From: Sphaerosporella brunnea
Taxonomy: Eukaryota; Ascomycota; Pezizomycetes; Pezizales; Pyronemataceae
Assembly (NCBI GenBank): GCA_008704415.1
Contig: VXIS01000134.1
Location: 1-64,000, forward strand
Length of the DNA: 64,000 nt
Reading direction: 5' to 3'
In this document: positions 34,338 through 45,043 of the stretch, piece after piece
Layout: every line of letters starts with the position of its first letter
How positions within the stretch are numbered: position 1 is the stretch's first letter
The notes under the pieces: model-generated
Told to the model about the DNA's origin: nothing
The model's input: the letters and a program-made list of their open reading frames with translations, nothing else
The model's database searches: none
Translations under genes and position numbers: made by a program

Positions 34338-34524
34338 AGTCGCGTCAACCGGAAACAGTGCAATACCGGTGACACAATGGAGGCCGACATGTGCAAGCAC
34401 AGTGGCCAGCCCCCCGAAGACAAAAATTAGATTAATAAATGACGATCCATATAGGACCGTTTCAGATATTAAACTGAAAAGAACAGATACTACACTTGAT
34501 CTAAGCCAAAAGGCTGAAGGATTT
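34338..34524 (-). ncRNA. U2 spliceosomal snRNA
   Basis: Minus-strand U2 snRNA of about 187 nt. The 5' domain reads CAGCCTTTTGGCTTAGATC (stem-loop I and onward), then AAGTGTAGTATCTGTTC, which contains the GTAGTA branch-site recognition element, and TTTTCAGTTTAATATCTGA. The Sm site AATTTTTG follows, then two 3' stem-loops, the last with CCGGTATTGCACTGTTTCCGG. The primary sequence agrees with the universally conserved U2 5' half. The 5' end (about 34522-34525) and the 3' end before a T8 run on the minus strand are estimates. It pairs with the intron branch site in pre-mRNA splicing. Confidence 0.95.
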
Positions 34525-34881
34525 GTTAGCATATTTTCGATGATGATGATATTTGGGGGTGTTGAGAACGTACCAAAGAGAGCTAAAGAAAAAAGAAGAG
34601 GAAGAGGAGGGAAGCGCGGTATTTATAGTCAGAGGATGAGGCTCTGCGCTGAATTTTGGCCGGTTTAGGGTTGAGCTAAATAATTTTTTATCATCACTCG
34701 ATGAATCAGTCATCAAATAGAACTCCAAACATTTTACACCACGTACTGGGCGCTTGTTTTCATCTATGCGCATTGCGACCGAGAGCATTTCGAACACTAC
34801 CGAATTGAGATTTCTGACCGCTTTCAAGAAGTTTCACGCTCACTTCATTCTGTAGCCAGTGTGTGGAGCGCTCTGATATCA
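34525..34881. other. U2 upstream region
   Basis: Holds the expected U2 promoter on the minus strand. AAAATATG lies about 10 bases from the 5' end; no classical proximal element is recognisable. At 34869-34881 (minus) TGATATCAGAGCG resembles a tRNA-Met primer-binding site. Confidence 0.35.
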
Positions 34882-35289
34882 TGAGAAATATTCGCATAGT
34901 AGGCATGGTCTCCTGGCATTCTGCTAGCGCTGCCCGAGACCACACCCTTTGCTCCTTTTTTTTCTCTGCAATCTTACAAACAATATTTCATCCGAAGGGG
35001 CACTCGGTTGAGAAAACATGGTGGAACTCGTGCAGATTTCGCATTGCTTTCGGATCTACAATGCTTCATAGGCGGTTACGGCTCTGTTTCTCGCCTCCCG
35101 CGTCGCTCCTATCCACCGCCCAGTTCTCAAAGCAATTCGATCTGTTCTAGGTGGGTCACTGCGCATCAGCTACATACCACGCTCCAGCGGAGTTGTAAAA
35201 TTTTGTCCGACGCCCTTTTATATCTGGCGAATGTGTTGCTAAGAAAGGCTTAAAGCCAGCAGAAGCGATGACCCCGCGTCGCATCAACA
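34882..35289 (-). repeat. Possible LTR (copia-like)
   Basis: On the minus strand the segment begins TGTTGATG and ends TTTCTCA. It contains a TATA box (GATATAAAAGGG) and is followed directly by TGATATCAGAGCG, which resembles the TGGTATCAGAGC primer site of many copia elements. No second LTR and no gag/pol follow. Tentative. Confidence 0.3.
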
Positions 35290-38207
35290 TTCACAGACTG
35301 CCTCATCGCATCGCCTCATTAGCTGGCATCGGTAAGCGCGGTCCACCGCGCCAGTTTCGTGTGCCGTAGTCGACGCCGAATGTCGAAGTTTTTGTACAGA
35401 AAACATAGGATGATCGTGTGGTGACACGGAGGTGACAACCTCCAGGGCCACAATAGATAGCGGCCACACCATGCCATGTCAGGACGCATATTCCAACACC
35501 GAATCCGCTGTGGGCTCGCTAACGGATGACTGCACGGTTTTGCTATCCCTGTGGGCTTGATGGGTGACGATATGTTCTGGGTTTTGGCCGAAAATCTTAT
35601 GGTCATACTCGGGCGAGCGCAGTGGCATGGTGACGGACACGAACCACATCGGCCACGTGGAGAAAATAGATCTGTAGATACATGTACTCATGCAAGTCTG
35701 CAGAGAAGCATCTTGCAGAAATCATACTTCAAAAACAAAATAAAAAAATATATCATTTGCTTGTGACAGAGACACCACTTAAACTCTGCCGGTGCGATTT
35801 CTGCATGGAGGCATCAAATATTCCTCACATTTACTGTATCAGGCTTAGTTGATCTGCAAACTAAATGAACCCACCACCATGCGGTTTTTGCCGATCTTTG
35901 CGATGCTCAGGAAGTTGCCGGCGCACCGGCCACCCAGGAAAGAGGAGGAGAAAATACAATCCGGCCATGTCCTGATGGGAGGGCAGACGGAGTCCTGGCG
36001 ATCCGGTGTCAATTCATCCAAACCGCTAGTTCATGTCTCCTACTCCCGACAGGTGGAGGTTATTTCCTATTTAAGGGACCAATCTGGCTTAGCGCATGTG
36101 TAATTAGGATTAACGCGGTTGTGCGGCGAGCCTTAGACTTCAGTGTTAAAAAATGCCGAATACACCTATATCACACTAATTATGTGGAAAGAGATGATAC
36201 ACTGAGGGCGATTGACCAATGGACGCTTTCCGAACAAGAAGTTAGCGTGTTGCGCACAGGGGACACTTAGTAATCCTTCAGGTAAAAAAGGTGAGTCAGC
36301 TAATCGCCCCGTGGATCGGGTTTTGCTTAGTTCCGGCGCTGTTCGCTTTACGGCGCACACTTGGTCACTCTTTCGGTTCCACCCAGCATCATCGAGCTTC
36401 ATGACTTGAAACGCCAGTTCATCGCGAGCGTCTTCAAGCGGAGGAGCTTGCCTAGAATATCGGGTGGCTGACACTCCTCGCCTCCCTGGCCTCCAAGCAC
36501 TACGTCCGGCGCCAAATGTCCCCGAGGTCGCTTGTATTCTCAGCAGGGGCAAAATATATCTATGCGTTCGGCGCTCCGCCCAATTATCACCGTGTCTCGG
36601 CGGAACTCCCGCGGCACGAAAAACAACCCCACCGTAGCGTGCTAGAACTCACTCACCTTCTTGATGACGAATAACGTAAAGGTTGTTGAGATCCAATTCG
36701 ATCGACCACAGAAGCGCCCTGGAGGTTTCTCATCGCCGAGTCACCGAGCACCCGAAAACGCCAGGCCTCCCAACCGACTCCGGTGTTGTTGTGTGGGTCT
36801 AGAAACCCCAAGCAGTTACTCTTCGGGTAACAGCTAGAGCACACCCCACGCAATCGCGGTGGAAGGGTTTTCGTCAGCTGTTGAAGCAAGACCATGCAGC
36901 CGGGTAGATCAAACTCCAACATCGATTCTACATAGCATGCGTTCGGTTCCAACATTTGGAAAATTTGGAGGCGATCGGGCGGCTAACGCACTCTGAGCGT
37001 CAACCGATGTAGATTGGATAGAACGGCGGCCTCGAGGATCTGACTTTTAACTCTAAAGTGGAATGAATTCGGGCTTAGTGTTCCGCAGTACGCCGGCTGG
37101 TGCCTATGGCGGTTGAATGGGAACAAAAACCGTTACATACATACAACACGCATTTTTCTTGGAGTAGGCCTAGCGGACGTGTCGGAAAGGAAAGGACCAA
37201 GAATTGAGTTATGACAATTGGTGGTGTCTGCGTCTCAAACTGCATGTATAATACAAGTATCTTCTGATGCTCTCGTGGGCCTGATCTCTGTTTTTTTTTG
37301 TTGAAGTTTCCCGGAACGAGCTGTTCCCGTTCCGCCACAAGATTGCCAGAGCCCCGCCTTTCCTAACCCTAATCATCACCCGGTGACAGTAATACCTTGA
37401 GCTGTCTTCCCGTCCCGTCCGACGAGCATGAAACAGGCATGGCCTAATTAGCGCCGATGCAACTACTGATGGCAACTGCCGCCGCCCTGGTGCCCCGCCT
37501 TTTGCGATGCTAGTACTTAGTACAACTTAATGTGATTATAACCGGCTAGCCAGAGCCGGTTAGCCGGCCGACGGGTATTTCCCCGCATTTTTGCGAACTG
37601 ACAGGTGCTATATCGGCACATATTAGGCGCGGAATATGGAGTACCCCGGCTGGGTAGTTAAACTCAACCTCCTCACAAAATACACCGTCTCCGCAGGATC
37701 GCGGTCCGGATTGGCTGGATCCAATGCATGGTTGGATGGAGAAATGGCCCTGGAGATGAAATCAAGACGGGAAAACACTCCTCCCATGGAATAGACGATG
37801 TGCCACGGCTTTTCGTTCAAAACGGTCCGCTTTGCATGTTGAAGTTGATGAATTATCCCTCTTGTCGGCCGTATACGGCCACTATTCCGCCGGATCTTTT
37901 TCTTGAATGTTCCGATTTGTTAGGAGGAATAGGCCACCAATTTTTTTTCTTGTTAACATGGACAGTACCTCGAGGGTTGAGCCGTACCCTTTGGATGTGA
38001 ATGTTGCAAAAGATAGCATCTACGCCCACCCGCTTGCCGCCGCGAAAGGCCCGGTATTCTCGCCCCACATGCACAGGATTTTTTCAATCTGAGTCGTCCA
38101 ACCCGGACCTGGCCAGTTGTCAGGAAGCACGCACCGACCGCGCCGGTCCGTTCGAGATCCCTTTCTCGACACGGGATGAGAGTTCTCCTCCTCGGCGCGG
38201 CCGCACA
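35290..38207. other. Gene-poor stretch before the cellulase gene
   Basis: No gene I can support. The minus-strand frames 35479-35691, 36653-36955 and 37623-37820 have protein-like composition but no recognisable domain, and may be decayed exons. A telomere-like CCTAACCCTAAT lies at 37362-37373. Confidence 0.4.
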
Positions 38208-38215
38208 CATATAAG
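38208..38215 (+). promoter_or_regulatory. TATA box of the GH7 gene
   Basis: CATATAAG, 59-66 bases upstream of the ATG at 38274, followed by a pyrimidine-rich leader. Position and context fit a strongly expressed secreted-enzyme gene. Confidence 0.7.
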
Positions 38216-38273
38216 CCGCCTCCAGCCGCTCACACTCTTCCGTTCAACAGCCATCGAGTCACCACTGATCACC

Positions 38274-39702
38274 ATGCATCGCCTTCTTGTCCTTCTTACC
38301 TCCTTCCTCGCCGTTGCGTGCGGCCAACAGGTCGGCACGCAACAGGCGGAAGTCCACCCCTCGATGACGTGGCAACAGTGCACAAAGGGCGGCAGCTGCA
38401 CCACGAAGAACGGAAAGGTCGTGATCGACGCCAACTGGCGTTGGGTGCACAACGTGGGAGGCTACACCAACTGCTACACCGGCAACACTTGGGACTCCAC
38501 CTACTGCCCGGACGATGTGAGCTGCGCCACGAACTGCGCTCTCGATGGCGCCGACTACTCGGGCACGTACGGCATCACGGCCGGCGGGAACTCGCTGAAG
38601 CTCAATTTCGTCACGAAAGGCCAGTACTCCACAAATATCGGCTCGCGTCTGTACATGATGGCCGATGATAGCAACTACCAGATGTACAATCTCCTGAACC
38701 AGGAGTTTGCCTTTGATGTCGATGTTTCCAATCTACCCTGTGGACTCAACGGCGCGCTGTATTTCGTTTCGATGGACAAGGATGGTGGAATGTCCAGGTA
38801 CTCGGGCAACAAGGCTGGCGCCAAATACGGAACCGGGTACTGCGATTCTCAATGCCCCCGTGATATCAAGTTTATCAACGGACAGGTACGGCTACCCGTT
38901 TGATTCGACGAAAGCTGTTCTGACGTGACCACTCCAGGGCAACGTCGAAGGCTGGCAACCATCCGCCAACGATCAGAACGCCGGCGTTGGTAACCACGGA
39001 TCGTGCTGCGCCGAGATGGATATCTGGGAAGCCAACTCGATATCGGCAGCGGTAACCCCGCACTCCTGCTCCACGACGAGCCAGACCATGTGCAACGGCG
39101 ACACCTGCGGCGGTACGTACTCGGCCACACGGTATGCGGGGATCTGCGATCCGGACGGCTGCGACTTCAACTCCTACCGCATGGGCGACACCAGCTTCTA
39201 CGGAACCGGCAAGACCGTCAATACCAGCTCCAAGTTCACGGTGGTCACGCAGTTCATCACCGACACCGGCACGTCCTCGGGCCAGCTCACCGAGATCCGC
39301 CGCTTCTACGTCCAGAACGGCAAGCTGATCCCGAACTCGCAGTCCAAGATCGCCGGCGTCTCCGGCAACTCCATCACCTCGGCGTTCTGCGATGCCCAGA
39401 AGGCCGCGTTCGGCGATGCTTACACGTTCAAGGACAAGGGCGGCTTCGCCTCCATGACCACCGCGATGAAGGCCGGAATGGTCCTCGTCATGAGCTTGTG
39501 GGACGACCACTACGCCAATATGCTCTGGCTCGACAGCAACTATCCTACCGACGCGAACCCCTCCACCCCCGGTATCGCCCGTGGCGGATGTTCGACTGCT
39601 TCGGGAAAACCTTCGGACGTCGAGACCAACAATGCCAGCGCCTCGGTCACTTACTCCAACATCAAGTTTGGCGACCTCAACTCCACCTACACTGCGAGCT
39701 AA
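38274..39702 (+). CDS. GH7 cellobiohydrolase (CBHI-type)
   Basis: Glycoside hydrolase family 7 enzyme that cleaves beta-1,4 links in cellulose, releasing cellobiose; secreted. Two exons (38274-38885 and 38938-39702) with a 52-base GT-AG intron, 458 residues. A signal peptide ([17 protein letters not shown], likely cut after G17) is followed by [16 protein letters not shown], the usual CBH N-terminus. The catalytic motif is EMDIWEAN with E230 as nucleophile, D232 and E235 as acid/base. Many paired Cys are kept ([17 protein letters not shown]). The protein ends NSTYTAS: no linker and no CBM1, so it is a catalytic core only, common in basidiomycetes. A TATA box and pyrimidine-rich leader precede it. 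Exoglucanase rather than endoglucanase is inferred from length and loop sequences such as [20 protein letters not shown]. Confidence 0.95.
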
Positions 39703-40384
39703 ATGGGGAACACAACCACCGTAAGCCTATCCCCTGCCTGGAAACTGCAGTCGGTACTGATGGCAAAAGCAGGGTTCTTGTTGGCAATGGCAGGTTTGCT
39801 CGCTTGGACCGAGGGTGGGTTTCTCTTAGCGCTGGAGGCCACAGGGGGAAATCTCGATGGTGGACGTTTGTTGTTTTGTTTTTTGGATTGATTGCAGACT
39901 GAATGGAAATGTTGCGCGTGCCGCAGTTATGCTACTTCGGATCGTGTATTGTGCGCATATACTGCCTTCTGACGAGAAGGCTCCGTTATCATCGGCCGCG
40001 CCCTCACACTGGCCATAGCATAGAATTGCTCCCTTTTCCGGAGGAGTGCGAGGACCTTTGACCAAACCGAGGAAGCCCTCGGCCCCGGCTTTCGTGATAA
40101 GGAGAACCATGCTCATGGAGGTGTACATATATGTCCTTAAGTATGTCCTTTTAAAGATTTGACCCACCTTTGGCTTTGGGACCCGGAAGTACCCCCGTCT
40201 CCGTCGACGTCGAAACTTACAAATTTGTTGGCTTCTGGACTCTGGAGACCTTCCCGTTGGCCAATAGAACGGTGGTTTCGAGCTATAGCCACACCGAGGT
40301 GTCCGGATAGAAAAATAGAACGGCCCAATAGAAAGTTTTCTATCCAAGAGAGCTATCCAGCATGAATAGCAAGGAAAATTCGAT
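39703..40384. other. Downstream spacer
   Basis: Contains the GH7 3' UTR. Short frames on both strands have no domain. Confidence 0.4.
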
Positions 40385-40564
40385 AAAGAACCAGGTTCCG
40401 GTAGTCCAGAAACTTGGTCTCGCGCAGATTTTGTGCAACCCGGCCTCATACCCTTCCCCCCGGCATCTCCTCCATAGGGTTTTACGAATGTGACGGGAAG
40501 TCGGTACTTCTATTGGCGTTTTATTGCTATAACCGCGCGATCTATCGGCCTTCTATAGAGCGAC
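40385..40564 (+). repeat. Dispersed repeat, copy 1
   Basis: Matches the reverse complement of 54749-54965: GAACCAGGTTCYGGTAGT, AGATTTTGT, CCCCCCGGCATC, GTGACGGGAAGT, then CTATCGGCC and TATAGAGCG. The last block (about 40543-40564) also matches 55088-55109 in the same orientation. Confidence 0.6.
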
Positions 40565-40620
40565 GTGAAAGCCCCCAGCAGTAGCCGAGCGAATCAAGTT
40601 CGAACAGGTTTGCAGCTTCG

Positions 40621-41010
40621 AGCTCAGTTACCAAGCGCGCCCGGTCTGACTTTGCCTGCGCCTGCATCTGCTTCCCCGCGCGATTTGTCCTTTTGGGCCT
40701 GCTCGCGCCACTGGGCCCTCTCGGCCTTCCGTTCTTCCTCCCATTGCCTTCGCTCCTCCTGATGCTCGGTGTTTACGCTCTCTCTTTCCTCTCCCGGCCC
40801 GCGCTCTGTCTGCCTCCCGCTCTGCCTCCAGCTTATCTTCCCATCGCTTCCTTTCCTCCGCTCTCTCTTCCTTCCAATACTTTCTCCCCACTGCTCATTC
40901 CTCCTCCCACAGCTCCCGTTCCGCCTGCCTCGCCGCCTCTCGTTTCTCCTCCCATATCTTCCGCTCCCCCCGCCTGCTGCGTCGCTACCCTCTTCCTCTC
41001 GTTGCGACAG
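40621..41010 (-). pseudogene. Charged coiled-coil protein remnant
   Basis: Minus strand encodes long E/R/K/Q/W stretches in three successive frames: KIWEEKREAARQAEREL, then after a TGA WKEERAEERKRWEDKLEAE, then after a frameshift EERRQWEEERKAERAQW. The Trp residues recur every 11 positions in WKEERAEERKRW and WEEERKAERAQW, an 11-residue helical repeat. One stop and at least one frameshift make it a pseudogene or an unspliced fragment. The stop codon lies at 40621-40623. Confidence 0.4.
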
Positions 41011-41180
41011 CAACAGCGTAGGACAGCAGTTCAGGCCGGGGGGGTACTGCGACCCGCTGCAGCGTGCTGGGAGTCGAGTTTGAAAATGCATCCCTCACCT
41101 CTGAGTGAGTCCTTCGAGTCTGAAGCTTTCGATCCGTGAAAAGTACTGAAGTGGAAGTGGACAGCGAGTCTGCCGCCGAA

Positions 41181-41193
41181 AGGGTTAGGGTTT
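41181..41193 (+). repeat. Telomere-like motif
   Basis: AGGGTTAGGGTTT, two TTAGGG-type units between the coiled-coil remnant and the intact coiled-coil gene. Confidence 0.6.
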
Positions 41194-41573
41194 GTCTGCT
41201 CTGCATCGCGCGGCTGCAGACAGAACAGAGTAACCGGATCTGTCGAAGCGCCTGCACAGCCACGGCGCCACACCCGCCAGCCACACCGCGCCGCTTCGCC
41301 ACGCCGGGAATAGCGTGCGCCGCCTGTGCCACCTGCCCGCTTCGGGGCTAGCTGCATGCAGGGCTCGGCAGCCGGGCCAATCACGCGGCGCGCTATGCCG
41401 CTTCCCGCATAGCGCGAGCAGCTCAGCCGCACGCGCAGCGCGTGCACGCAGCCATTCCGAAACGGGAACGACGCTGGTGGGTGGGACAGGCGAGCGACAA
41501 AAGCGGAGTCGGCGTCGCAGCCCCCCTCCCCTCTTCACCACCGCGAGAAGCATCACCTCCTCCCCGTCCACCG

Positions 41574-41604
41574 CTCCACCTCCACCTCCACCTCCACCTC
41601 CACC
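41574..41604 (+). repeat. (CTCCAC)n microsatellite in the 5' leader
   Basis: About five CTCCAC units run directly into the ATG at 41605. It would be part of the 5' UTR, a pyrimidine-rich leader. Confidence 0.8.
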
Positions 41605-43191
41605 ATGTCCTGGCAGCCGCCATACCATCAGCCTCCCCCGCCGCCGCCGCCGGGCCAGACCCCGCTGTACCTGAACCCGCAGTTCGCACCCCCGCCCAAG
41701 CCCCCCGCCGCCGCCGCCCCGGGCGGCAGCGTCGCCGCCATCGCCAGCAACGTGGTCAAAACCTTCAACCTGATCACCGGCAAGCCGACCGCGCACGCCC
41801 ACCCGCACGGCGCCCCCGCGTCGCCGCAATACCAGCAACAGTATGCGCAGCAGCACCACCAGCAGCAAGGCTGGCAGCCGCAGCCGCAGCCGCAATACCA
41901 GCAGCCCCACTACCCCCCGCAGCAGCAGCAGCAGCCGCAACCGCAATACCCGGCGCACCCGCAGCCCGTGCCCCCGCCTGCCTACCAGCCGCAGCCCACC
42001 CCGCCGCAGCCGCAGCAGCCCGACCCCGAGCTCGCCAAGCTGCGCTCGCAGCTCGAGGACGCGCAGGCCACGCTGAAGAAGAAGTCCACCGAGGCCTACG
42101 ACGCGCAGATCGAGAATTCGCGCTTGACGCGCGAAATCGCCGACAAGGCCGGCGATGCGGCCAGGCTCGCGAGGGAGCTGGAGTCGCTGCGGCAGCAGCT
42201 GGAGCGGAAAACCGCGGCCGCGCGCGAGAAGGAGGAGGCCGCCGACAAGCTGCGGCGCGACAAGGACGACGAGATCGCGCTGGCCAGGCGGGAGGCTGCG
42301 GCGCTGAAGGAGGAGATGCGGACGCTGCGACAGCGCGCCACCGAGAAGGACGACGCCGCCGCGAAAGCCCAGCGGGAGAAGGAAGAGAAGGAGGAAACCG
42401 TCTTCCGCGTCACCCGCGAGCTGCAGCAGACGCGGCTCGACTCCGAGGCGAGCCTCAAGCTTGCCTCCGACCGCGAGGCCGAGCTCGGCAGGTCGAAGCT
42501 GGAGCTGCAGGGCGTGCGCGCGGAGCTCGACCGCGCCCAGACCGAAGCTGTTGCCCTGCGCGCGGAGCTGGCACGGGCAACGCAGCAGCTGCCGGAGCTC
42601 GAGCGCCTGAACGCGGAAGTCGCGGCCCTGCGCGCGGAGCTGGCGCGGGCAAAGCAGCAGCTGCCGGAGCTCGAGCGCCTGAAAGCGGATGTCGTAGCCC
42701 TGCGCGCGGAGCTGGACAGAGCGCAGCACCAAGCGCGCGAACAAGGGAACCACGAAGACGCGCACCGCAAGACGTGGCACGAGCTGCAAGTGCTCAAAGC
42801 GGCGATGGGCACCAGAGACAGCGAGCTCGCCGAGCTCAAGGCGCAGGTGGCCAGGAAGGACAACGAAATCGCCGGCTTGAAACACCAGGTCAAGCTCGCT
42901 GGCGTCCTCCCGGGCGCCGGACCGTCCCCCGGATCCACCAGGCCGGTGTCCCCCCTCTCCGGTGTCCCGCCCACACCCGGCCCTGCCTACGCGCCCCCGC
43001 AGTTCACGCCGCACAGGCGAGAGTCTGCCGCCCCCACCACCTCCCCCGGCTCGCCGCCGCTGCCCTACCCCGGCTTCGAGGCGCCGCTACGCCCGGCCAG
43101 TCAGGCCGGCCAGGGCAACTTTATGCCCCCGAGGAAGGACTCGAGGGTGCCGACGGGGAAGGCCACCCCGTTGCCGTATCCGGAGAATTGA
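41605..43191 (+). CDS. Proline/glutamine-rich coiled-coil protein
   Basis: 528 residues, single exon, ATG in a CCACC context. Layout: P/Q-rich N-terminus (1-135, with PPPPPPP and Q-rich PQPQ tracts), a long coiled coil (about 138-435, rich in E, R, A, L, K), then a P/S-rich tail (436-528) ending PLPYPEN. Within the coiled coil a 24-residue unit around ALRAELARAxQQLPELERL is repeated two to three times (residues about 315-372), also at DNA level. No enzymatic domain, signal peptide or membrane segment. Likely a scaffold or cytoskeleton/endocytosis-type adaptor by architecture only; function not recognised. Very GC-rich, so long antisense frames appear and are shadows. A damaged copy of its 3' part is at 55190-55740. 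Confidence 0.85.
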   Translation: MSWQPPYHQPPPPPPPGQTPLYLNPQFAPPPKPPAAAAPGGSVAAIASNVVKTFNLITGKPTAHAHPHGAPASPQYQQQYAQQHHQQQGWQPQPQPQYQQPHYPPQQQQQPQPQYPAHPQPVPPPAYQPQPTPPQPQQPDPELAKLRSQLEDAQATLKKKSTEAYDAQIENSRLTREIADKAGDAARLARELESLRQQLERKTAAAREKEEAADKLRRDKDDEIALARREAAALKEEMRTLRQRATEKDDAAAKAQREKEEKEETVFRVTRELQQTRLDSEASLKLASDREAELGRSKLELQGVRAELDRAQTEAVALRAELARATQQLPELERLNAEVAALRAELARAKQQLPELERLKADVVALRAELDRAQHQAREQGNHEDAHRKTWHELQVLKAAMGTRDSELAELKAQVARKDNEIAGLKHQVKLAGVLPGAGPSPGSTRPVSPLSGVPPTPGPAYAPPQFTPHRRESAAPTTSPGSPPLPYPGFEAPLRPASQAGQGNFMPPRKDSRVPTGKATPLPYPEN

Positions 43192-43889
43192 TTGGGAGCG
43201 TTTCTTTTCGTGCTGTGCGCATATGGACTTGACTTGGAATTGCGGAGCGATGCGTTGCTGTTTTTGTGTTTGGTAGCTGATCGTTGCGTTGCGTTGGATT
43301 GGATTGGGCGGTAGTGGACAAATCAAATACGTGGTCGCATTCCAGGTGCTCGCGCTGGTCGTGGAAGGCATAGCTGCCAGCTTTTGATCACGCTTTTGAG
43401 GGGATGCGATGAGATGTCTCGGTACGGACTCTGAGCTAACACAGCTGGCGGAGGAGTAACTGCAGGCTGATGCCGTTTGATCCGCGCGGAGCGGAGGGGT
43501 GACATTGCATTATGTGGGCGGCGCCGCTCGGCTCCGCGGATTCAGATTCGCGATATGCACAGCGTTGCCTTTCCGATGCGCCGTGCCCGCAGCCGCCGCG
43601 CCTTGGCCTGCCGAGCATGACCCTGTGCCCGTCTGTAGCCGCGGCCAGATCAGCCATTCCCGACGTTCCAACACCTTGCCCGGTGGGGCGGTTTCGGACG
43701 GCTTCAAACCGCGCCGCAAGAAGGCTCCAAACTGCGGGGCCCAGTGGAAAAAACAGCTGTTGAAGCTGCACAGTAGAGGTCGATGCTGCTCCCGGTATCG
43801 TGCCCGGGAACGCCGTCCATGTCCACCGGACGAATGCGGCTGCTGCTGCCCTCCCTTGGGGCCGCTGTGTGCGTGCGCGAGCGGGCATG
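43192..43889. other. 3' flank and gene-free stretch
   Basis: Includes the 3' UTR of the coiled-coil gene. GC-rich frames on both strands show no domain. Confidence 0.4.
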
Positions 43890-44300
43890 GGCTTCGCTCG
43901 TTGGCTCTCTGCTGCTGCTGTGTCGCCGGTGATCGTCAATCCTTCAGTTACCAGTAGGGCTTGCCGACTGCATATTCTGCGGTTCGCGCTATCGATGGGG
44001 CAGCCTCGCACAGGGGAGTGTCCACGCGGATACGAGGCACACCGCAACCGATGAGTCGGGCAACCACTCATGGTGGGGTCTGCAGAAGCGTGGCGTCGGG
44101 ATCGGCGATATCGATGGCAACAAACCGAGCAGGGCATTAATTCTCGGCTTGAGAGGGAAGCACATATCAACCCTTCCATCTCTCACCGCATCAGCAACGA
44201 GTAAAACACGCGCACGAAAGACATACCTACCTTCCTCCTCCCGAGCCCAAACGGTCAAATCTTCCATCTCCGATACGATGAACACGTGCGGTGATTGCGC
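43890..44300 (+). other. Promoter-like block with tiny ORF, copy C
   Basis: Third copy of the block at 23625 and 24830: GTCCACGCGGATACGAG, GGGCATTAATTCTCG, CATCAGCAACGAGTAA, AAATCTTCCATCTCC, then an ATG at 44278 opening MNTCGDC. Only the 5' part and the start are recognisable; the frame runs on without a domain. Confidence 0.35.
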
Positions 44301-45043
44301 TTATCCATTGATTGACCTACTCACATGGTCTATCCTGCCGAGCAGACGATGCACCGAATACGCAGCAAAAATACAATACGATCGCTTACGAAAGGGTTCA
44401 AAGCTGAGAGCCTACCGTTCTCAGAGGTGTTCCCGGGCTTTTGGAGAAATTGGAGGTGTTTCCCCACCCCACCAGTTATGCAGGTACCGCACCGCGGAGT
44501 TGTGGATATCGTAGGCCCCAAAATTGCACAAAAGTGGCCTTGTAAGATGTGAGTCTTCGTCCGTCTTTCCTCATGACTCTCGGTTGCGTGGAGTTGGCGT
44601 TTGTGGTGCAGATCCCTCTTTGTCTACACATATGTATACGAGTCCACTCAAAAAAACCATAACCAGCATGCTTCAACCGACTTCCCAATCGAAAGACCAA
44701 TTCCGCCGCACCAGCAACACACAGCCACGCCCCGAAACTCACTGCCGGAGTTTCCCCCCAAAGGAAGCGGGCTTTACACATCGATCGTGCGAGTCTTGTC
44801 ACGTGCTTGCGGGAGGAAAACATTCAAAACAACGCCATCAACACATGGCGCCCTGCAGGGCCGCCAAAATTCCAAAAGCAAAGTTCAAAATCAAAACCAT
44901 ATTTTATTTTATTTTTGTGGAAAAGACCACCGTCCGTAACCAAGCTTCGATAATCCATCCCAACGCACGCATCCCCGCCTCCCGGAAACGGAATCGGCGC
45001 GTCCCTACTCGCTGCCCCGTGGTCTATGCTGGAGGTCCGTCCC
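44301..45043. other. Spacer 3' to lectin gene 1
   Basis: Includes the 3' UTR of the minus-strand lectin gene. No gene supported. Confidence 0.4.

Noticed and set aside
37623..37820. Minus-strand 65-codon frame upstream of the cellulase gene
   Set aside because: Protein-like composition but no start context, domain or upstream exon; could be a decayed exon at most.
38001..38273. In-frame N-terminal extension of the GH7 protein
   Set aside because: It crosses the TATA box and lacks similarity to the family, whereas the ATG at 38274 begins a normal signal peptide.
41185..43014. 609-codon open frame on the minus strand across the coiled-coil gene, and a 596-codon frame in another plus frame
   Set aside because: Both are by-products of extreme GC content. 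The 41605 frame has the start context, the heptad pattern and a homologous pseudogene that follows its frame.
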